Shown here: positions 25,016 through 33,100 of the stretch, in pieces
Layout of the letters: the number at the start of each line of letters is the position of its first letter
Numbering within the stretch: position 1 is the first letter of the stretch
NCBI RefSeq assembly: GCF_029626025.1
Contig: NZ_JARUBF010000001.1
Coordinates: forward strand, 2,480,001 to 2,544,000
Source: Solwaraspora sp. WMMD406
GTDB lineage: Bacteria; Actinomycetota; Actinomycetes; Mycobacteriales; Micromonosporaceae
Direction of reading: 5' to 3'
Length of the DNA stretch: 64,000 nt
Program-made: the position numbers and the translations under genes
The notes under the pieces: model-generated
The model's input: the letters and a program-made list of their open reading frames with translations, nothing else
What the model was told of the DNA's origin: nothing
Databases searched by the model: none

Positions 25016-25750
25016 GTGGAAGGTGCAATCGAGAAGGCTGCGGTGCGGGCTATCGACTACATGCGAGCGCATCTCGGTGAGCAGTTGACCGTTGATGACA
25101 TGGCCCGCGCGGCGCTGTTCAGCAAGTTCCATTTCTCCAGGACGTTCCAGCAGGTCACCGGAGTCTCGCCGGGCCGCTTCCTCTCCGCGTTGCGGATCCA
25201 GCGGGCCAAGCAGCTCCTGCTCGCCACGTCGATGAACGTGGCGGACATCAGCATCCAGGTGGGGTACGCCAGCGTCGGCACCTTCAGCTCAAGATTTTCC
25301 CGAAGTGTCGGACTCTCGCCGACTGCCTTCCGACGCACCGGGGGCTACGCCATAGATGTTCCGACAGTCGATCGGATGGTGCTGGCCCGCCGGATGACCG
25401 GCGGAGCACGGGGCCGCATCCGGGCGCTCGACGCCGGGCAGAGTGGGCCGGTGTTCATCGGTCTCTTCCCGGAGCGGATCCCCGAAGGGCGTCCGGCTCA
25501 GTGCGCGGTCTTGGACGGGCCGGGTGAATACCGGCTGGACAAAGTCCCGGTCGGCGCCTGGTATCTGCTCGCCCACTGGATGACCGACCCCGACGACCCC
25601 GGTGCGGCCTGGGTGGGCAGCTGTGGCCCGCTGGTCGTACGGCCCGGCATGGTGGTCGAGGCGGACGTCCAACTCGACCCGATGACCAGCCTGCATCCGC
25701 CGGTTCTGCTCGCCCTGCTGGACATCCGGCAGGACGCGCTGGCCGCCTGA
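25016..25750 (+). CDS. AraC-family transcriptional regulator
   Basis: This 244-aa protein has its AraC/XylS DNA-binding pair at the N-terminus (about 5-105). Helix-turn-helix 1 lies in LTVDDMARAALFSKFHFSRTF, quoted as LTVDDMARAALFSKFH then FSRTF. Helix-turn-helix 2 lies in NVADISIQVGYASVGTFSSR. A C-terminal beta-rich sensor (about 130-244) with PGEYRLDKVPVGAWYL follows. This order is the reverse of classic AraC. GTG 25016 is preferred because GGGAG lies 5 nt before it; ATG 25004 is in frame without a site. It directly precedes the enediyne core genes and is the only regulator in the locus, so it is probably pathway-specific. Confidence 0.85.
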   Translation: MEGAIEKAAVRAIDYMRAHLGEQLTVDDMARAALFSKFHFSRTFQQVTGVSPGRFLSALRIQRAKQLLLATSMNVADISIQVGYASVGTFSSRFSRSVGLSPTAFRRTGGYAIDVPTVDRMVLARRMTGGARGRIRALDAGQSGPVFIGLFPERIPEGRPAQCAVLDGPGEYRLDKVPVGAWYLLAHWMTDPDDPGAAWVGSCGPLVVRPGMVVEADVQLDPMTSLHPPVLLALLDIRQDALAA

Positions 25751-26173
25751 CCCGACCGAACACGTATATGTGACGGGGGAGTGGGCGTCGCCCTCGGTGT
25801 CATTCGTCCGACGACGGACGGCACCGACACGGCTGGCGCCCTTGTCCTGTGGCCCTGACGCCGTTGTCCGTGGGCTGACCTCGTTCGTGGGCTGCCCTTG
25901 TCCGTAGGTCCCGACACCGCCGCCGACCCGGCATAACGGAATCCGGCCGGCATTCCGGAATTCGGCCGGCGTCACGCGTACGGGCCAGCACCGCGCATCC
26001 CGTATCGCGCTCGTCGCATCTCGCGTGACGCGGCGCGCGCCCGATGGTACCGGTCTTCCTTCTCCTCTCTGAAACATGCCGAGTCACGGCAATCTGCGAG
26101 AACAATACCGCCACCGGCGCTGGCAGTATTCACGAATATCGCTGGTGTCCGTTGATCTAAGTGGGGGATAGAA
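25751..26173 (+). promoter_or_regulatory. control region upstream of the enediyne core operon
   Basis: This 423-bp gap holds a direct repeat, AATCCGGCCGGC (25940-25951) and AATTCGGCCGGC (25959-25970), 19 bp apart. The 10-bp palindrome ATTCCGGAAT (25952-25961) lies between them. AraC-type regulators bind direct repeats of about this spacing. A lower-GC stretch (26080-26160) before the TTG start probably carries the promoter. Confidence 0.4.
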
Positions 26174-27148
26174 TTGGCCACACTCTGGCGCGCCATGCGC
26201 CGCCAAATCCTCACACCAAAGGTGTCCGAGACCACGTTGGAAACCCGTGGTTTCTACGAGAAGGACGCCGCCGCCCGAGATGTTCTCGAGACTGTCGGCC
26301 AGTCCTTTCTCGCCGGCTACGCGGCTGCGATGGAAGCCCCTACGCCCGAAGCCGTAGCCGGTCCCCTCGACGACCTTCCGGTGCGGTTCCGGGGCTTCGC
26401 CTACGAGGGTGCGGCCATGGCGTTCGGTGTCCTGGACGGTCTCCCCTTCGGGGGTGGCGGCCGGCTGGCCCGATTCCTCGACGGTCCCGGATCCGCGCAC
26501 GTCTACATGGCCTACGTCGGCATCGGCTGGGCGATGGCCCGGCTGCCCCGGTTCCGTTGGTCCACCCTGGCCGCGCCGGACCCGCTGCTGCGCTGGCTCG
26601 CGCTCGACGGCTATGGGTTCCACCAAGCCTACTTCCACACCGACCGGTACGTCGGCGGACAGTACGAGGAGACGAACTTCCCGTGGCCGGTCGGCGGCCC
26701 CCAGTGGTACGCGGCGCGCGCGATCGATCAGGGGGTGGGCCGGGCGATGTGGTTCGTCGGCGGCACCGACCCGGACCGGGTGGCCGGACTGATCGACGCC
26801 TTCCCGGCCCGCCGCCGGGCCGACCTGTACAGCGGTGCCGGGCTTGCCGCCACCTACGCCGGTGGTGCCAGCGAGGACGAACTGCGCCGGTTCTGGGAGC
26901 GCGCCGGCGACCATCGGCCGCAGGTCGCCCAGGCCAGCGCCTTCGCCGCCGAAGCCCGGATCCGGGCCGGGCTGCTCGTACCGCACACCGCGCTGGCCAC
27001 CGAGGTCTTCTGCGGCATGTCACCGGCAGACGCCGCCGAGGTCAGCCGACGGTCCCGCCCGGACGTCGCGGCCCGCAGTCAATTGCCGTCCTACGAGATC
27101 TGGCGGGAACGCATCGCCAGCGAGTTCGTGTCCCTTGGGAGGTGTTAG
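26174..27148 (+). CDS. E3: enediyne biosynthesis protein E3 (DUF1702 family)
   Basis: This 324-aa protein is of the DUF1702/UnbL type found in every enediyne locus next to the PKS. Recognisable parts are FRGFAYEGAAMAFGVLDGL (about 75-95), YMAYVGIGWAMARLP, DGYGFHQAYFHTDRYV and the GLAATYAGGAS segment. The biochemical role is unproven; it is thought to help convert the nascent polyene to the enediyne core. A TTG start at 26174 is set by GTGGGGG 6-12 nt upstream. The E4 gene follows 4 bp after the stop. It opens the core operon. Confidence 0.92.
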   Translation: MATLWRAMRRQILTPKVSETTLETRGFYEKDAAARDVLETVGQSFLAGYAAAMEAPTPEAVAGPLDDLPVRFRGFAYEGAAMAFGVLDGLPFGGGGRLARFLDGPGSAHVYMAYVGIGWAMARLPRFRWSTLAAPDPLLRWLALDGYGFHQAYFHTDRYVGGQYEETNFPWPVGGPQWYAARAIDQGVGRAMWFVGGTDPDRVAGLIDAFPARRRADLYSGAGLAATYAGGASEDELRRFWERAGDHRPQVAQASAFAAEARIRAGLLVPHTALATEVFCGMSPADAAEVSRRSRPDVAARSQLPSYEIWRERIASEFVSLGRC

Positions 27149-27152
27149 TTCC

Positions 27153-29153
27153 GTGTCGTCGACAGTTGGTTGGCTTCGCCGGCAACTTGCTGGAATCGTC
27201 GCCGTACTGCTCGTGGTGACGTTGTTCTTCATCGCACGTCAGCCCGGTGCCGCAGCCGATACACGATCGGAGCTGGCGAGCGGGTACTCCTTCACCCCGA
27301 TGTCGATCGCGATGCCGGGCGGGTTCCCGCAGCAGTCGATCCGCAAGGTCAACCAGGCGTACCGGCACATCGACGCCTGGATCTCCTCGGTCGGTGCCGG
27401 CATCGCCATGAACGACCTGGACGGCGACGGGCTCGCCAACGACCTGTGCGTCACCGATCCCCGGATCGACCAGGTCGTGGTCACCCCGGTCCCGACGGAG
27501 GGCACCCCCCGGTACGAGCCGTTCGCCCTGCGGCCCGACGGACTGCCGATGCACGAGGCGATGGCGCCGATGGGTTGCGTACCCGGGGACTTCAACGCCG
27601 ACGGCCGGATGGACCTGCTGGTCTACCTGTGGGGCCGGACCCCGATCATCTACCTCGCCCGAGCCGGCGTCGACGAGCTCAGCATGGACCGCTACCTGCC
27701 GACCGAGCTGATGCCGGGCTCCGGCGGACGGGGCTACACCGGACCGGAATGGAACACCAACGCGGTCACCGTCGCCGACTTCGACGGAGACGGCTACGAC
27801 GACATCTACGTCGGCAACTACTTCCCGCACTCGCCGGTGCTCGACGACACCGTCGACGGTGGCGTGCAGATGAACCACTCCATGTCCTACGGCCTCAACG
27901 GCGGGCCTGACTACATCTTCCGCTGGACCGGCGCGACCGCCGGCACCAACCCGACGGTCAGCTACGAACGGGTCGACGACGCCATCCCGGAAGAGGCCTC
28001 CAACGGGTGGGTGCTCGCCTCCGGCGCCAACGACCTCGACGGCGACCTGCTGCCCGAGCTCTACCTGGGGCACGACTTCGGCCCCGACCGCCTGCTGCAC
28101 AACAGGTCCACCCCGGGCAACATCGACCTGGCCATCGTACGGGCGGTACGCAAGCCGAACGTACCCAAGTCGTTGCACCTCGGTCGGGACTCCTTCAAGG
28201 GGATGGGTGTCGACTTCGGCGACATCGACGGTGACGGCATGTACGACATGTTCGTCAGCAACATCACCACCACGTTCGGCATCATCGAAAGCAACTACGC
28301 CTTCGTCAGCACCGCCGCCGACCACACCGACATGCGTCGGCGGCTGACCGCCGGCGAGGCACCGTTCGAAGAGCGCAGCGCCGACATCGGCCTCGCCTGG
28401 TCCGGCTGGGGCTGGGACACCAAACTGGCCGACTTCGACAACAGCGGACGCACCGTCGTGACCCAGTCACTCGGCTTCGTCAAGGGCGAGGTCAACCGCT
28501 GGCCGCAGCTGCAGGAACTGGCCACCGCCAACGACCAGGTGCTGTCCGACCCGCGCTGGTGGCCGCATGTGACGGCCGGTGACGACGTCGCCGGGGGTCA
28601 GACGCTGCGGTTCTTCGTGCCCGGCGAGGACGGCCGTTACATCGACCTCGCGCACGAGTTGGGCCTGGCGATCCCGGTGCCGACCCGGGGCATCGCCACC
28701 GGCGACGCCGACGGTGACGGTCTGCTGGACTGGGCGGTCGCGCGGCAGTGGGCCGAGCCGGTCTACTACCACAACGTGAGCCCGTCGCCGGGGGCGTTCC
28801 TCGGGCTGCGGCTCGTCCACCCGGTCGACGCGGCGGCAGCCGGCGGCGAGACCCCGGCCGGCGGCGAGACCCCTCCCGGCGGCGAGACCCCGGCCGCCGG
28901 GACCCCGGCGACGGGTGCCCAGGTCGTCGTCACCACCCCGGACGGACGCACCTTCATCTCCCGCGTGGACGGTGGCAGCGGCCACTCCGGCAAGCGCAGC
29001 CACGAGGTACACATCGGTCTCGGCGACGTGTCCGGACCAGTGCAGGTGCGGGTGACCTGGCGTGACCGCACCGGCCAGGTCCACGAGGCGAACCTTCAGC
29101 TGACCCCGGGCTGGCACGACGTGCAGCTCGACTCCCAGGCAACGGTGAGGTGA
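27153..29153 (+). CDS. E4: enediyne biosynthesis protein E4 (UnbV/FG-GAP)
   Basis: This 666-aa protein has an N-terminal membrane anchor (about 12-28, GIVAVLLVVTLFFIA). It then has FG-GAP/integrin-like calcium loops (DFDGDGYDDIYVG near 208, DIDGDGMYDMFVS near 355, DADGDGLLDWAVA near 516) and a C-terminal ASPIC/UnbV domain (about 588-652). This is the standard UnbV-type partner of E3 and E5. A low-complexity GGETPA repeat at about 565-580, encoded by tandem 18-bp units, interrupts the link to the UnbV domain. GTG 27153 follows GGGAGG by 10 nt. Confidence 0.92.
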   Translation: MSSTVGWLRRQLAGIVAVLLVVTLFFIARQPGAAADTRSELASGYSFTPMSIAMPGGFPQQSIRKVNQAYRHIDAWISSVGAGIAMNDLDGDGLANDLCVTDPRIDQVVVTPVPTEGTPRYEPFALRPDGLPMHEAMAPMGCVPGDFNADGRMDLLVYLWGRTPIIYLARAGVDELSMDRYLPTELMPGSGGRGYTGPEWNTNAVTVADFDGDGYDDIYVGNYFPHSPVLDDTVDGGVQMNHSMSYGLNGGPDYIFRWTGATAGTNPTVSYERVDDAIPEEASNGWVLASGANDLDGDLLPELYLGHDFGPDRLLHNRSTPGNIDLAIVRAVRKPNVPKSLHLGRDSFKGMGVDFGDIDGDGMYDMFVSNITTTFGIIESNYAFVSTAADHTDMRRRLTAGEAPFEERSADIGLAWSGWGWDTKLADFDNSGRTVVTQSLGFVKGEVNRWPQLQELATANDQVLSDPRWWPHVTAGDDVAGGQTLRFFVPGEDGRYIDLAHELGLAIPVPTRGIATGDADGDGLLDWAVARQWAEPVYYHNVSPSPGAFLGLRLVHPVDAAAAGGETPAGGETPPGGETPAAGTPATGAQVVVTTPDGRTFISRVDGGSGHSGKRSHEVHIGLGDVSGPVQVRVTWRDRTGQVHEANLQLTPGWHDVQLDSQATVR

Positions 29154-29158
29154 CCACG

Positions 29159-30160
29159 ATGACCACGACCACTCTCGATCAGCCGCGCACCGCGCCACGC
29201 CACGACCCGAAGGTCACCACGGCGCTGCGACGCTTCGCCATCTCCATCTCCGTGTTCAACATCCTCGGCTACACCGTGCTCGGGTTCGAGCAACCCTGGA
29301 TCTGGCCGTTCATCGCCCTGGCCACCGCCTACAGCATCGAGATCGGCCTGGAGGTACTGGGCGCCCGCTCCGAGGGCCGCGCGCCGCGCTTCCTCGGCAA
29401 CGGCGTCCGGGGCCTGGTGGAGTTCCTCTACCCGGCACACATCACCGCTATCGCGGTCAACATGCTGACCTACGTCAACGACCAGGTCTTCGCGATGATG
29501 TTCGGCGTCGCTGTCGCCATCGGTGCCAAGTGGGTGCTGCGCGCCCCGGTACGGGGCAAGCTGCGGCACTACATGAACCCGTCCAACTTCGGGATCATGG
29601 TGATCCTGGTCGTCTTCCCGTGGGCCAGCATCGCGCCGCCGTACCACTTCACCACCAACGTCGACGGCATCATCGACGTGGTGATCCCGCTGGCGATCAT
29701 CACCCTCGGCACCATGCTCAACGCCAAGCTGACCGGCCGGATGTGGCTGATCGCCGCCTGGCTGAGCGTCTTCGCGCTGCAGTCGATCGTCCGAGGCGTC
29801 ATCCTCGACACCTCGATCATCGGCGCGCTCGCCACGATGACCGGTGTCGCCTTCGTACTGTTCACCAACTACATGATCACCGACCCGGGCACCACCCCGT
29901 CCAAGCCGGCCTCGCAGATCGCCTTCGGCGGCGGGGTGGCCCTGGTCTACGGCCTGCTCACCGGTGCCGGCATCGCGTACGGCCTGTTCTTCGCCACCGC
30001 CGCCGTCTGCGCGATCCGGGGCGGCTTCCTCTGGTCGGTACACATCGTCAACAAGGTGCGCGAGGAACGGGAAGCGGCGATACCCGTCTCCCCGGCCGTC
30101 GAGGCCACCCCGCCGGCCGCCGCGCCGTCGTCGAACACGAAGGAGGTGGTGGTGGCATGA
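29159..30160 (+). CDS. E5: enediyne biosynthesis protein E5 (UnbU, RnfD-like membrane protein)
   Basis: This 333-aa membrane protein has about ten helices. The RnfD/NqrB-like segments MNPSNFGIMVILVVFPW and TNYMITDPGTTPSKP are present; the latter contains the region where flavin is attached in RnfD relatives. With E3 and E4 it belongs to the invariant cassette and may move electrons across the membrane (family-based inference). ATG 29159 is favoured, since GTGAGG lies 8 nt upstream; GTG 29150 overlaps the E4 stop. Its stop overlaps the PKS start as ATGA, giving translational coupling. Confidence 0.92.
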   Translation: MTTTTLDQPRTAPRHDPKVTTALRRFAISISVFNILGYTVLGFEQPWIWPFIALATAYSIEIGLEVLGARSEGRAPRFLGNGVRGLVEFLYPAHITAIAVNMLTYVNDQVFAMMFGVAVAIGAKWVLRAPVRGKLRHYMNPSNFGIMVILVVFPWASIAPPYHFTTNVDGIIDVVIPLAIITLGTMLNAKLTGRMWLIAAWLSVFALQSIVRGVILDTSIIGALATMTGVAFVLFTNYMITDPGTTPSKPASQIAFGGGVALVYGLLTGAGIAYGLFFATAAVCAIRGGFLWSVHIVNKVREEREAAIPVSPAVEATPPAAAPSSNTKEVVVA

Positions 30161-33100
30161 CCAGGATCGCCGTCGTCGGCATGGCCTGCCGCTATCCGGA
30201 CGCCACGTCACCACGTGAACTCTGGGAGAACGCGCTCGCCGGCCGCCGGGCGTTCCGCCGCCTCCCCGACGTGCGGATGCGGCTGGACGACTACTGGGAC
30301 GCCGACCCCGCCACCCCGGACCGGTTCTACGCCCGCAACGCCGCCGTCGTCGAAGGCTACGAATTCGACCGTATCGCCTACAAGGTCGCCGGCAGCACCT
30401 ACCGATCCACCGACCTGACCCACTGGCTGGCCCTGGACGTCGCCGCCATGGCGCTGGCCGACGCCGGTTTCCCGATGGCTGAAGGGCTGCCCCGCGAACG
30501 CACCAGCGTGGTCGTCGGCAACAGCCTCACCGGCGAGTTCTCCCGGGCCAACCAGATGCGGCTGCGCTGGCCGTACGTGCGGCGGATGGTCGCCGCCGCG
30601 CTCAAGGAGCAGGACTGGGACGACGAACAGCTGGCGACGTTCCTGGCTGACCTGGAGACCAGCTACAAGGCGCCGTTCCCGGCGATCGACGAGGACACCC
30701 TGGCCGGTGGGCTCTCCAACACCATCGCCGGTCGGATCTGCAACCACTTCGACCTCAAAGGCGGCGGGTACACTGTCGACGGTGCCTGCTCGTCGTCGCT
30801 GCTGTCCGTCGCCACCGCCTGCAAGACGTTGCTCGACGGTGAGGCCGACGTGGCGATCGCCGGCGGCGTCGACCTGTCCATCGACCCGTTCGAGATCGTC
30901 GGGTTCGCCAAGACCGGCGCGTTGGCCCGGGGCGAGATGCGGGTCTACGACAAGGGTTCCAACGGGTTCTGGCCCGGCGAGGGCTGCGGCATGGTCGTGC
31001 TGATGCGCGAACGCGACGCGGTCGAAGCCGGCCACCGCAGCTACGCGACCATCGCCGGCTGGGGCATCTCCTCCGACGGCAAGGGTGGCATCACCCGCCC
31101 CGAGATCAGCGGCTACCAGCTCGCGCTGCGCCGGGCGTACGACCGGGCCGGTTTCGGCATCGACACCGTCGGCCTGTTCGAAGGCCACGGCACCGGGACG
31201 GCCGTCGGTGACACCACCGAACTCAAAGCGCTGACCCTGGCCCGGCGGGCCGCCGACGCACGGGCACCCCGCGCCGCGATCAGCTCCATCAAGGGCATGA
31301 TCGGGCACACCAAGGCCGCCGCCGGCGTCGCCGGTCTGATCAAGGCCGCGCTGTCGGTGCACCACGAGGTGCTGCCGCCGGCGATCGGCTGCGTCGACCC
31401 GCACGACGAACTCACCCGCGACGACGCGATGCTGCGGGTACTGCGGCAGGCCGAACCGTGGCCGACCGAGGTGCCGGTGCGCGCCAGCGTCACCGCGATG
31501 GGCTTCGGCGGCATCAACACCCACGTGGTGCTGGAGAAACGCGAACCCCGGCTGCGGGCCCGGCTGGACAGCCGGACCCGCTCGCTGGCCACCTCCGGGC
31601 AGGACGCCGAACTGCTGGCCGTCGACGCGTTCTCCCTGGCCGAACTGCGCGACCGGCTGCAGCGCCTGATCGACTTCGTGCCGACCGTGGCGTACGCCCA
31701 ACTCGCCGACCTGGCCGCCACCCTGCACCGCGAGCTGCGGGACCTGCCGTACCGGGCCGCCGTCGTGGTCACCTCACCGGAGGACGCGCACCGGCAGCTG
31801 ACCCGGATCATCGACGCGGTCGACGCCGGCGACACCCGGCTGCTCGCCGCCGACGGACGGGCCTTCCTCGGCTACGTCAGCGGGCCGGGCCGGATCGGTT
31901 ACCTCTTCCCCGGCCAGGGATCCGGGCGGGGCACCAGCGGCGGGGCGCTGCGCCGCCGGTTCGTCGAAGCGGACCAGGTGTACCGGCGGGCGGCGCTGCC
32001 GGTGACCGGCGACATGGTCGCCACCGACGTCGCCCAGCCCCGGATCGTCACCGGCTCCATGGCCGGTCTGACCGTGCTCGGCAACCTCGGCCTGGAAGCC
32101 ACCGTCGCGGTCGGCCACAGCCTCGGCGAGATCGCCGCCCTGCACTGGGCGGGCGCCATCGACGAGGACACCCTGCTGCGGATCGCCCGGGTCCGGGGCC
32201 GCACCATGAGCGAACACGCCTCGTCCGGCACCATGGCCAGCGTCAGCGCCGCCCCGGACGCCGTCGACCCGCTGATCGCCGGACGGCCGGTGGTGATCGC
32301 CGGCTACAACGGCCCGCAGCAGACGGTCGTCGCCGGCCCGGTCGACGAGATCGAGGCGGTCTGCCAGGCCGCCCGGCGCTCCGGCGTGGCCGCCACCCGG
32401 CTGGCCGTGTCGCACGCGTTCCACTCGCCGCTGGTCGCCGCCGCGGCCGACGCGTTCGGCAAGCGGCTCGTCGGGGAACGGCTCACCCCGGTCGCCCGTA
32501 CGGTGATCAGCACCGTGACCGGCGACGCGCTGCCCGCCGAGACCGACCTGCCGGCCCTGCTGCACCGGCAGATCACCGACCCGGTGCTGTTCGCCCAGGC
32601 GGCCACCATCGCCGCCAAGGACGTCGACCTGCTCGTCGAGGTCGGCCCCGGCCGGGTGCTCAGCAACCTCGTCGCGCAGATCACCGACGTGCCGGCCTTC
32701 GCCCTCGACACCGACGACCAGTCGCTGGTCGGACTGCTGCGCATCGTCGCCGGCGCCTTCGTCGTCGGTGCCGGCAGCATCCACAGCGGACTGTTTCACG
32801 GCCGGCTCACCCGCAACCTCGCCGTCGGCACCGAGTTCAAGTTCTTCACCAACCCGTGCGAATCCGCGCCGACCGTACCGGCCTCCCTCGTCGCCGTGGC
32901 GGCACGGCCCGGCGCCGGTGCCGGCACCGACACCGAGGCACCGACCGGCGGCGGGCCGGCCAGCACCGTCGCCGACGGCGCCGAAACCAGCCTGGAGCTG
33001 CTGCGCCGGCTCGCCGCCGAACGCGCCGAACTTCCGGTGGAGATGGTCCGCGAGGACAGCCTGCTCCTCGACGACCTGCATCTGAGCTCGATCACCGTCG

